Source: Clostridiales bacterium
Lineage (GTDB): Bacteria; Bacillota; Clostridia; Oscillospirales; Acutalibacteraceae
DNA: 16,013 bases
NCBI GenBank assembly: GCA_012511485.1
Contig: JAAZFZ010000323.1
Span: 1 to 16,013 of the forward strand
Direction of reading: 5' to 3'
Positions 1 through 6,355 of the stretch are shown here, piece after piece. The translations under genes were made by a program, and so were the position numbers. The notes beneath the pieces were generated by a model, which worked only from the letters and a program-made list of their open reading frames with translations, searched no databases and was not told the DNA's origin. Position 1 is the first letter of the stretch; every line of letters starts with the position of its first letter.

Positions 1-128
1 ATATTGAAGACACTGATAGATAATAATATGTTATGTAAAATATTTACAAAAGTCAATAGTCTTATACAGCTTTTTTTATTTTTTTGGTAAATCTGCGCTT
101 AATTTCCTGCAAATAAAATTAAATCTAC
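1..128. other. AT-rich intergenic region upstream of the zur operon
   Basis: No gene can be supported here. The stretch is strongly AT-rich, with a T-run at about 70-85 that is not preceded by a convincing GC-rich stem. A small 6-3-6 inverted repeat (TGTAAA/TTTACA) lies at 34-48 without a recognisable promoter. The end of whatever gene lies to the left is outside the window. Confidence 0.5.
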
Positions 129-157
129 TTGACAATACTAGAAAAAGGGCATAGAAT
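129..157 (+). promoter_or_regulatory. Sigma-A promoter of the zur-znu operon
   Basis: A perfect -35 TTGACA (129-134) and a -10 TAGAAT (152-157, 5 of 6) are separated by 17 bp. It lies about 45 bp before the Fur-family start codon, with transcription expected to begin near 164, inside the Fur-type inverted repeat. Confidence 0.85.
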
Positions 158-158
158 A

Positions 159-179
159 TGAAATTGATTTTCAATTTCA
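159..179 (+). promoter_or_regulatory. Fur-type operator (probable Zur box)
   Basis: This is a 9-3-9 perfect inverted repeat, TGAAATTGA at 159-167 and TCAATTTCA at 171-179, beginning one base after the -10 element. Its central 19 bp match the classical Fur box (GATAATGATAATCATTATC) at about 13 positions by eye. A repressor bound here would cover the transcription start. Because the first gene of the operon is itself a Fur-family regulator, autorepression is the simplest reading. Which metal is sensed is inferred from the operon, not from the site. Confidence 0.75.
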
Positions 180-201
180 ATTTGATGCTGGGGGTGAGAG
201 C

Positions 202-618
202 ATGGTTTACAATACAAGGCAGCGTGAATTGATTTTTGAGCTGTTAATGGAGAACTGCGACAAGCACATGACTGCTGACGATGTTGCAAACAGTTTGCTA
301 TATAAAGGCAACGCAGTCGGCAAATCAACGGTCTACCGTTATCTGGATAAGCTTGTTGAGAGTGGGGAAGTCCGAAAATATATTATTGAAGAGGGCAAAA
401 GCGCCTGTTACCAGTATGTGGGCCGCTCCGAGAGGTGCAGCAACCATTACCATTTCAAGTGTTCCGGCTGCGGAGAGCTGCTGCATATCGATTGTGAGTA
501 CCTTGACAGGGTCGGTGAGCATGTTTTCGAGCAACACGGGTTCAGGCTCAGCAACGAAAAAACCGTTCTTTACGGCACCTGCCTCAACTGCAGAAAAATC
601 GAAAAGCCCAGAGGTTGA
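202..618 (+). CDS. zur: Fur-family metalloregulator, probably Zur
   Basis: A 138-residue Fur-family DNA-binding repressor. Residues 1-75 form the winged helix, with the family-typical VGKSTVYRYLDKL recognition region at about 39-51. The dimerisation domain carries two CxxC pairs (Cys87/Cys90 and Cys127/Cys130), which form the structural zinc site in this family. Cys79, His82 and His84 sit where the regulatory metal site is expected. The ATG at 202 follows GGGGGTGAG. The stop overlaps the region of the znuA ribosome binding site, and the next three genes encode a ZnuABC-type importer, so zinc sensing (Zur) is favoured. Fur, Mur or PerR cannot be excluded from sequence alone. It is probably autoregulated through the inverted repeat at 159-179. 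Confidence 0.85.
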   Translation: MVYNTRQRELIFELLMENCDKHMTADDVANSLLYKGNAVGKSTVYRYLDKLVESGEVRKYIIEEGKSACYQYVGRSERCSNHYHFKCSGCGELLHIDCEYLDRVGEHVFEQHGFRLSNEKTVLYGTCLNCRKIEKPRG

Positions 619-620
619 TT

Positions 621-1619
621 ATGAATAAAAAAGTCTTATCTCTTTTGCTAGTATTAATTCTTCCGACAGTTATTCTTACCGGCTGCAAGGCGGGCGTCAA
701 TTCGCAGCAAACCGAAACACAGACGCAGACAGAGACAGATAAAGCCTCCGATTCAAAACGGCTAAAAATAGTCTGCACTCTTTTCCCGCAATATGATTTT
801 GTACGCTCAATTGTCGGGGATAGGGCGGATGTCACGCTTTTGTTGCCTCCCGGGGCTGACAGCCATTCCTACGAGCCGACTCCCGCCGATATGATAACGG
901 TGGCATCAGCCGATTTGTTTGTTTATATAGGCGATGAAATGGAAAGCTGGGCCCACTCAATTATAAAAACAATCAAAGGCGGCGATGTGGCTATTCTAAA
1001 TGTGTCACAGGCTCTCGGGCTAAAGCTTGAGGTTCATAAGCATGAGCATGACCAAGAGCAGCACGGGCATGGCGAAGAGGAAAGTGTTGACCCTCATATT
1101 TGGACAAATCCTGTTTTTGCCGCCCAAATGGTTGACATTATCAGCTCCTCGATATGCGGGCTCGATGAAGGGAATTCTATCTTTTTCAAAGATAATGCCG
1201 ACAAATACCGCTATGAAATACTCAAGCTCAGCAACGAATTCAGGGATATTGTTTCAAAGGCTGAAATAAAGAAAATATATTTTGCGGATGAATTTGCATT
1301 GTCTGCCTTTGCAGAGGAATACGGCCTTGAGCATCTGGCTGCTTTTGATTCCTGCGGCGAAAATGCCGAAGCCAGCGCTTCAAAAATCGCTCAGATAATA
1401 GATGAGATTCATAAAAATAAAATTCCCGTCATATTTTACCCGGAGCTTACGGTTTCCAAAGAGGCAAAGCTTATTTCCTCCGAAACGGGTGCCCGTATGC
1501 TGCAGTTTCACTCCTGCCATAATATATCCTCGGCGGATTTCGCTGCGGGAGAAACCTATATATCACTCATGAAGGCAAATGCCGAAAACCTGAGCATTGC
1601 CCTTGGTCTTGCAAAATAG
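621..1619 (+). CDS. znuA: Zinc/manganese-type ABC transporter substrate-binding lipoprotein (ZnuA-like)
   Basis: A 332-residue cluster 9 (ZnuA/TroA/AdcA) metal-binding lipoprotein that delivers a divalent metal to the ZnuB/ZnuC-type partners encoded downstream. The signal peptide ends in the lipobox LTGC with Cys22 as the lipid anchor, followed by a Gln/Thr/Glu-rich linker (about 27-40). His82 (in GADSHSYEP) and His159 (in VDPHIW) match two family metal ligands. A His/Glu/Asp-rich loop at about 139-154 (HKHEHDQEQHGHG) is typical of zinc transporters. By eye, the third ligand position is Glu224 instead of His, and the usual late Asp is His297. ATG 621 is chosen over an in-frame TTG at 615 because AGAGG (610-614) lies six bases before it. 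Confidence 0.88.
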   Translation: MNKKVLSLLLVLILPTVILTGCKAGVNSQQTETQTQTETDKASDSKRLKIVCTLFPQYDFVRSIVGDRADVTLLLPPGADSHSYEPTPADMITVASADLFVYIGDEMESWAHSIIKTIKGGDVAILNVSQALGLKLEVHKHEHDQEQHGHGEEESVDPHIWTNPVFAAQMVDIISSSICGLDEGNSIFFKDNADKYRYEILKLSNEFRDIVSKAEIKKIYFADEFALSAFAEEYGLEHLAAFDSCGENAEASASKIAQIIDEIHKNKIPVIFYPELTVSKEAKLISSETGARMLQFHSCHNISSADFAAGETYISLMKANAENLSIALGLAK

Positions 1620-1633
1620 AGGATGATAATTCT

Positions 1634-2353
1634 ATGAACAAACCCCTTTTGAGATTAAATAATGTATCAATGAGCTATGACAACCGTTTAGTTGTTAAAG
1701 ATGTCAACTTTGAGTTGAACGAGGGAGACTATCTTTGTGCCGTAGGCGAAAACGGCTCAGGCAAAAGCACACTGATAAAAGGAATCCTCGGCCTTGAGCC
1801 TGTCAGGAGCGGAAGAATAGAGCTTTTAAACGGGCTGAAAAGAAATGAAATAGGCTACCTTCCCCAGCAAACTCAGGTTCAGCGCGATTTTCCTGCTTGT
1901 GTTTGTGAGATTGTTATTTCCGGCTGCCTCGGGCAGAGCGGCTTTTTTAAGCCCTTTTATTCAACTTCAGATAAAAGCAAGATGCTCGAAAGCCTGAGAA
2001 TGCTCGGCATTGAGCATCTGAGAAAAAAATCCTACAGGGAGCTTTCGGGCGGTCAGCAGCAGAGAGTATTGCTTGCAAGGGCAGTGTGTTCGGCAAGAAG
2101 GCTGTTACTTCTCGACGAGCCTGTCACCGGGCTGGACCCGATTGTTTCAAATGAAATGTACGGTCTGATAAAAGAGCTCAACGAAAAACACGGGATGACG
2201 GTTATCATGGTTTCGCACGATATCAGATCAGCCCTTTGCAATGCAAACAAGATTCTGCACCTAGATGCGGGCGTTGAGTTTTTCGGCACCTGTTCAGCTT
2301 ATCTCGGGAGCGATGCGGGCAGGCGTTTTTTTGGAGGCGGCGAAAATGTTTGA
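1634..2353 (+). CDS. znuC: Metal ABC transporter ATP-binding protein (ZnuC-like)
   Basis: A 239-residue ABC ATPase that powers metal uptake with the neighbouring permease. All nucleotide-binding elements are visible: Walker A GENGSGKST at 38-46, Q-loop LPQQ at 76-79, signature LSGGQQQR at 137-144, Walker B LLLLDEP at 157-163, and H-loop His195. The length is usual for cluster 9 ATPases. It starts 14 bp after znuA, with AGAGGATG (1618-1625) as the probable ribosome binding site, and its last codons overlap the permease start by 8 bp, implying translational coupling. Metal specificity rests on the binding protein and the Fur-type regulator, not on this subunit. Confidence 0.92.
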   Translation: MNKPLLRLNNVSMSYDNRLVVKDVNFELNEGDYLCAVGENGSGKSTLIKGILGLEPVRSGRIELLNGLKRNEIGYLPQQTQVQRDFPACVCEIVISGCLGQSGFFKPFYSTSDKSKMLESLRMLGIEHLRKKSYRELSGGQQQRVLLARAVCSARRLLLLDEPVTGLDPIVSNEMYGLIKELNEKHGMTVIMVSHDIRSALCNANKILHLDAGVEFFGTCSAYLGSDAGRRFFGGGENV

Positions 2354-3182
2354 AATATTAAGTGGGCTTTTATCATATGATTTTATCCGCCGCTCCCTGC
2401 TTGTGGGCAGCCTTGTTTCCCTGTGTGCGGCTCTTTTGGGAGTTACGCTTGTTCTAAAAAGGTATTCAATGATTGGGGACGGTCTTTCCCATGTTGGCTT
2501 CGGTGCTCTGTGCATTTCACTGGCGATGAATGTTTCGCCTCTAACGGTTTCGGTGCCTATTGTTATCATTGCGGCATTTTTTCTGCTTAGAATCAGCGAA
2601 AACAGTAAAATTAAGGGCGATGCGGCAATAGCCCTCATTTCGAGCACCTCCATAGCACTCGGCGTTATAATTACCTCCCTGACAAACGGGCTCAATACCG
2701 ATGTTTCCAGTTACCTGTTCGGCAGCGTTTTGGCAGTTGATAAAAACGATGTTTTTCTCAGCGTTGTCCTTTCCGTCACCGTAATAATAATCTATATCAT
2801 ATTTTATAATAAAATCTTTGCAGTCACCTTCGATGAAAGCTTTGCTAAGGCAACCGGCACAAAAACAGGCATTTTCAACACGCTTATTGCCCTTCTGACT
2901 GCTGTAATAATAGTTGTGGGCATGAGGATAATGGGTGCGCTCCTTGTTTCAAGCCTTATTATCTTCCCCGCACTGACCTCCATGCGTGTTTTCAAAAGCT
3001 TCAAAAGCGTTGTTATATCCTCCTCCGTCATTTCGCTCGTCTGCTTTTTTTTGGGGATTGCGGCATCCTTTATTATAGAAACTCCCGCGGGAGCAAGTGT
3101 TGTTATTGTCAATGCAGCTATGTTCCTGCTTTTCACCGCCGCAGGGCTGATATTAAAATCTGGCTTTAACAAGGCAAAATAA
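2346..3182 (+). CDS. znuB: Metal ABC transporter permease (ZnuB-like)
   Basis: A 278-residue polytopic membrane protein of the ABC-3 (ZnuB/MntB/TroC) family and the channel partner of the upstream ATPase. It is almost entirely hydrophobic, with roughly eight or nine helices. It carries family-typical segments such as RRSLLVGSLVSLCAALLGV near the N-terminus, GDGLSHVGFGA near 50, and VGMRIMGALLVSSLIIFPA near 200. ATG 2346 is preferred over an in-frame upstream start at 2265 because GGAGGCGG lies directly upstream (2333-2340) and the N-terminus MFEILSGLLSYDFIRRSLL matches the family. It overlaps znuC by 8 bp, closing the operon, and is followed by a strong terminator. Confidence 0.9.
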   Translation: MFEILSGLLSYDFIRRSLLVGSLVSLCAALLGVTLVLKRYSMIGDGLSHVGFGALCISLAMNVSPLTVSVPIVIIAAFFLLRISENSKIKGDAAIALISSTSIALGVIITSLTNGLNTDVSSYLFGSVLAVDKNDVFLSVVLSVTVIIIYIIFYNKIFAVTFDESFAKATGTKTGIFNTLIALLTAVIIVVGMRIMGALLVSSLIIFPALTSMRVFKSFKSVVISSSVISLVCFFLGIAASFIIETPAGASVVIVNAAMFLLFTAAGLILKSGFNKAK

Positions 3183-3199
3183 TTACTTGATACTTCTTT

Positions 3200-3237
3200 G
3201 GCGCATTTCGATTTTTCGAGTGCGCCTTTATTTTTTT
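3200..3237 (+). terminator. Rho-independent terminator of the znu operon
   Basis: The GC-rich arms GGCGCA (3200-3205) and TGCGCC (3221-3226) enclose an inner TCGA/TCGA stem with a T4 loop. They are followed by TTTATTTTTTT. It sits 17 bp after the permease stop. Confidence 0.88.
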
Positions 3238-3243
3238 AAATCC

Positions 3244-3272
3244 TTGACAAAATAATAAAATGGGGATATTAT
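3244..3272 (+). promoter_or_regulatory. Sigma-A promoter of the Crp-linked transporter operon
   Basis: A perfect -35 TTGACA (3244-3249), a 17-bp spacer and -10 TATTAT (3267-3272, 5 of 6). It lies just after the terminator of the preceding operon and about 40 bp before the Crp/Fnr gene, so the second operon is transcribed independently. Confidence 0.8.
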
Positions 3273-3311
3273 TATATAAACTGTACCAAATGAGACAGAT
3301 TGAGGTGAATT

Positions 3312-3974
3312 ATGGGTGATTCTCAATTGGATGCAACATTGAAGCTGCTAAAGAATACAAGATTCTTCAGCGGCGTTGAGGATGAGCTGCTGCGGCAGGC
3401 ATTTTTTTCGGGGGAGATAAAAGGCTATGAGCGGGGCGAAATTATATATGACGAAGAGAGGTATTCGAGGGCTCTTGGCATAATACTAAGCGGAAGTGCT
3501 CAGGTAAAAAAGGGTAGGGTAATTATGAGCCGGCTTGAAAAAGGAGATATTTTCGGAGCGGTAACGCTATATAATGAAAGTAAATTCTTTGTTACACAGA
3601 TAACTGCGGCAGCAAGGAGTCGGGTGCTGTTCCTGAGCAAGAAATCCGTCAGCGGGCTTATGGGAAAGGACTCAAGAATTGCCGAGAATTTTATAGCCTA
3701 CCTTTCGGAAAGAATATATTTTCTCAACGGCAGGATAGAGGCCTTTACTGCGGGCAGCGCAGGCGACAGGCTCAGGGAATACCTTCAAAAAAACGCCCGG
3801 GATGTTAACGGAAATAAAACATTCACGCCAAACAGTATTATTGAGCTGGCCAAAAAGCTTGACCTTGGGCGAGCGTCGCTTTACCGTGCAATTGATGAGC
3901 TTTGTGAAGGCGGCGAAATCGAAAAACAGGGGAAAACTTTTTATATAAAAAACTCAAACAAAACGGAGGAATAA
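3312..3974 (+). CDS. Crp/Fnr-family transcriptional regulator
   Basis: A 220-residue regulator with an N-terminal cyclic-nucleotide-binding-like beta-roll (about residues 10-120, including the turn LEKGDIFGAVTLY), a long dimerisation helix near 125-150, and a C-terminal winged helix (about 175-215, with SIIELAKKLDLGRASLYRAIDEL as recognition region). There is no N-terminal Cys cluster of the Fnr iron-sulfur type, and no clear cAMP-pocket signature can be asserted, so the effector is unknown. TGAGGTGA at 3301-3308 supports the ATG. The stop lies 2 bp before the substrate-binding-protein start, so it is co-translated with the transporter and probably controls it. The signal may be the transported compound or a metabolic state. 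Confidence 0.85.
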   Translation: MGDSQLDATLKLLKNTRFFSGVEDELLRQAFFSGEIKGYERGEIIYDEERYSRALGIILSGSAQVKKGRVIMSRLEKGDIFGAVTLYNESKFFVTQITAAARSRVLFLSKKSVSGLMGKDSRIAENFIAYLSERIYFLNGRIEAFTAGSAGDRLREYLQKNARDVNGNKTFTPNSIIELAKKLDLGRASLYRAIDELCEGGEIEKQGKTFYIKNSNKTEE

Positions 3975-3976
3975 GA

Positions 3977-4996
3977 ATGAAGAAACTAACAGCTTTTTTG
4001 CTTTGCCTTGCGCTATGCATTTCTCTTGCTGCCTGTGCCGGAGGCAGTGATGCGGCAGAGTCCACAACCGGCGAGCAGACAACGGCAGCATACACTGCGG
4101 TTGATATCAATATTGCAACTCTCAAGGGACCCACAGGCATGGGCATGGCAAAGCTTATCAGTGAAAGCGGCAAAGGCAACGCTTCAAACAACTACAACTT
4201 TACTCTCGAATCAGACCCGACTCATATTGCCGCTCTGATTTCCAGCGGCTCGGTGGATATCGCCGCCTGCCCGCTGAACCTTGCTGCATCTCTTTATAAA
4301 AAGACAAACGGTAATGTTCAGATGCTCGCAATTAACACGCTGGGTGTGCTGTATATTGTCGAAAATGGCGAAACTATTAACAATATTGCTGATTTAAAGG
4401 GCAAAACAATTTATGCGACGGGTCAAAGTGCGACTCCCGAATACATTCTGAATCATATTCTCAAGGCAAACTCTTTGGAGCCGGGCAAGGATGTAACAAT
4501 TGAATACCTCTCCGAGCACAGTGAGCTTACTGCAAGGGCTGTTTCGGGTGACGCGGCTGTATGTATGCTGCCCGAGCCTAATGTTACAACCGCACTGGCA
4601 AAGAATAATAGCCTAAGGGTCGCTCTTGACCTTACGCAGGAGTGGAATAAACTCAGCTCTGCAAAAGATGATGAGCTTGCACAGGGATGCATTATCGTAA
4701 ACACTGACTTTGCAATGGAAAATTCGGCCGCTATCGCAAAATTCCTTGAGGAATACGAGGCAAGCGTTAATTATGTCAATTCTGATATTGACGGCGCTTC
4801 GGCACTTATTGCCGAGCAGGAAATCGTACCCTCTGCACAAATCGCAAAGGCGGCAATACCAAATTGCAATATTACCTTTATTACAGGCTCGCGTATGAAG
4901 TCAATAGCCCAGCAAAACCTCAGCGTTCTTTTTGACGCAAACCCAAAATCTGTCGGAGGGGCTTTGCCTGATGATAACTTCTACTTCTCAGAGTAA
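3977..4996 (+). CDS. NitT/TauT-type ABC transporter substrate-binding lipoprotein
   Basis: A 339-residue periplasmic-binding-protein-type lipoprotein. The signal peptide ends in LAAC (Cys20), followed by a short Thr/Glu-rich linker. The mature part starts with VDINIATLKGPTGMGMAKL, then a two-lobe fold with landmarks such as DPTHIAALISSGSVDIAACP, INNIADLKGKTIYATG and VCMLPEPNVTTALAK. These are typical of the SsuA/TauA/ThiY-like family (nitrate, sulfonates, taurine, pyrimidine precursors). The ligand cannot be read from sequence. GGAGGA (3965-3970) sits six bases before the ATG, inside the end of the regulator gene. The 3' end overlaps the permease start by 26 bp. Confidence 0.88.
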   Translation: MKKLTAFLLCLALCISLAACAGGSDAAESTTGEQTTAAYTAVDINIATLKGPTGMGMAKLISESGKGNASNNYNFTLESDPTHIAALISSGSVDIAACPLNLAASLYKKTNGNVQMLAINTLGVLYIVENGETINNIADLKGKTIYATGQSATPEYILNHILKANSLEPGKDVTIEYLSEHSELTARAVSGDAAVCMLPEPNVTTALAKNNSLRVALDLTQEWNKLSSAKDDELAQGCIIVNTDFAMENSAAIAKFLEEYEASVNYVNSDIDGASALIAEQEIVPSAQIAKAAIPNCNITFITGSRMKSIAQQNLSVLFDANPKSVGGALPDDNFYFSE

Positions 4997-5741
4997 TTCG
5001 AGGGCGGTAAAGGCTCTGCGAAAAACGGCTGTTATTCTTGTTTGGCTTCTGCTTTGGCAAATTATTGCAACAGCAGTCAACAAGGAAATTCTGATTGTCT
5101 CTCCCGTTGTGACGGCAAAAAGGCTTGTTGAGCTCGCTACTCAAGGCGAATTCTGGCTTTTGTCTCTCATGACTCTGATTAGAATAATTAAGGGTTACCT
5201 GATTGGAATCGTGGTCGGAACAGCTGCTGCGGTACTCACCGCAAACATAAAAATAGCCGACGAATTTTTAAAGCCGCTGTTAAGTGTAATAAGAGCTACT
5301 CCCGTGGCGTCCTTCATAATTCTCGCACTGGTGTGGATAAGGCGGGATAATGTGCCCCTTTTTGCAACCTCTCTCATTGTCATTCCGATAATCTGGGCAA
5401 ATGTCACACAGGGCATATATTCCGCAGATAGGGATCTGCTCGAAATGGCAAAGGTTTTCGGATTTTCAAAAAGGAAAAAACTTTTTAAGATTTATGTGCC
5501 GTCAGTCATGCCGTTTTTCTTTGCCGGATGCTCGACTGCCATCGGGCTTGCATGGAAATCGGGAGTTGCGGCAGAGGTTTTGAGCCTTCCGTCGCTCTCA
5601 ATCGGAAAAGAGCTGTATTATTCAAAGATTTACATTGAAACTGCCGACCTTTTTGCATGGACTGTTGTGGTTATTACACTGAGCATGATACTTGAAAAAC
5701 TGCTCAAAAAAGTCCTCTCGGGAATAGGGGGCAGACAATGA
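4971..5741 (+). CDS. NitT/TauT-type ABC transporter permease
   Basis: A 256-residue inner-membrane permease of the SsuC/TauC/NrtB family with about six hydrophobic segments. The cytoplasmic EAA loop, which contacts the ATPase, is recognisable as DLLEMAKVFGFSKRKKLFKIYVPSV-type sequence around residues 155-178, followed by PFFFAGCSTAIGLAWKSGVAAEVL. ATG 4971 is chosen over an in-frame TTG at 4932 because GGAGGG (4955-4960) lies ten bases upstream, inside the end of the binding-protein gene. The 26-bp overlap upstream and 4-bp ATGA overlap downstream indicate tight translational coupling. The substrate is unknown. Confidence 0.88.
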   Translation: MITSTSQSNSRAVKALRKTAVILVWLLLWQIIATAVNKEILIVSPVVTAKRLVELATQGEFWLLSLMTLIRIIKGYLIGIVVGTAAAVLTANIKIADEFLKPLLSVIRATPVASFIILALVWIRRDNVPLFATSLIVIPIIWANVTQGIYSADRDLLEMAKVFGFSKRKKLFKIYVPSVMPFFFAGCSTAIGLAWKSGVAAEVLSLPSLSIGKELYYSKIYIETADLFAWTVVVITLSMILEKLLKKVLSGIGGRQ

Positions 5742-6301
5742 GCATCTTGATTAAAAATCTTTCAAAAAGCTTCGGTACAAATATAGTTTTTAATAATTTT
5801 TCCACAGAGCTTCCCGATAAGGGAATAGTACACCTGCGGGGTGCTTCGGGGAGCGGCAAAACCACTCTGTTGAGAATATTGTCAGGCCTTGAACAGGCTG
5901 AAGGCGGCGGCATTTCGGGGCTTGAGAGCAAAAAAATTGCCTATGTTTTTCAGGAGGACAGGCTTCTCCACGAGCTTTCTGCTCTTGAAAATGTTTCAAT
6001 TGTCAGCAACGAAGAGCAGGCACGCTTCTGGCTTGGCAGGCTGGGGCTTTCGCATGAGCTAAACAAAAAACCGCCGCAGCTCAGTGGAGGAATGTGCCGA
6101 AGGGTCGCCATTGCCAGGGCGCTTGCATATCGGGGAGATATTCTCCTGCTTGACGAGCCCTTTAACGGGCTTGACGCCGAGCTAAAAAAAATACTTTCTG
6201 AAATTCTCATGGAGGTTTCAACGAAAGCTCTTGTTGTTCTGGTGACTCATGAGCAAGGCGAAGCAGACATAGCCGAACAAACCATTTCGATTGACGGCTA
6301 A
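5738..6301 (+). CDS. NitT/TauT-type ABC transporter ATP-binding protein, short form
   Basis: A 187-residue ABC ATPase completing the importer. It has Walker A GASGSGKTT at 35-43, Q-loop YVFQEDRL at 69-76, signature LSGGMCRR at 115-122 (Met instead of the usual Gln), Walker B ILLLDEP at 135-141, a D-loop-like GLDAE, and H-loop His171. SsuB/TauB-type proteins are usually near 250 residues. This one stops shortly after the H-loop and lacks the usual C-terminal extension. The stop is followed at once by a terminator and no frameshift is visible, so it looks like a naturally compact ATPase and not a broken gene. It starts within the permease stop (ATGA), with AGGGGG just upstream. Confidence 0.85.
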   Translation: MSILIKNLSKSFGTNIVFNNFSTELPDKGIVHLRGASGSGKTTLLRILSGLEQAEGGGISGLESKKIAYVFQEDRLLHELSALENVSIVSNEEQARFWLGRLGLSHELNKKPPQLSGGMCRRVAIARALAYRGDILLLDEPFNGLDAELKKILSEILMEVSTKALVVLVTHEQGEADIAEQTISIDG

Positions 6302-6304
6302 CTC

Positions 6305-6355
6305 AATAAAAAAATGAGCGGTGCAGGTTTCTGCACCGCTCTGACTATTTTTGTT
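6305..6355. terminator. Bidirectional terminator between convergent operons
   Basis: A perfect 11-bp stem, GAGCGGTGCAG (6316-6326) and CTGCACCGCTC (6331-6341), with loop GTTT. A run of seven A's on the left (6308-6314) becomes the T-tract for minus-strand transcripts, and a T-rich tail (TATTTTTG) follows on the right for the + strand. It serves both the transporter operon and the hydrolase operon. Confidence 0.92.

Noticed and set aside
34..48. TGTAAA/TTTACA 6-3-6 inverted repeat
   Set aside because: In very AT-rich DNA with no promoter around it; such a repeat can arise by chance.
2265..2345. In-frame N-terminal extension of the permease (MRALSFSAP...)
   Set aside because: Lies inside znuC, is not hydrophobic or family-like, and a strong ribosome binding site points to ATG 2346.
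3281..3298. CTGT-N10-ACAG dyad upstream of the Crp/Fnr gene as an autoregulatory site
   Set aside because: Only four bases per arm and no match to TGTGA-N6-TCACA or TTGAT-N4-ATCAA; not enough to call.
5738..6301. Short ABC ATPase as a truncated pseudogene
   Set aside because: All nucleotide-binding motifs are intact, the start is coupled to the permease and a terminator follows the stop directly, so a compact functional ATPase is more likely.
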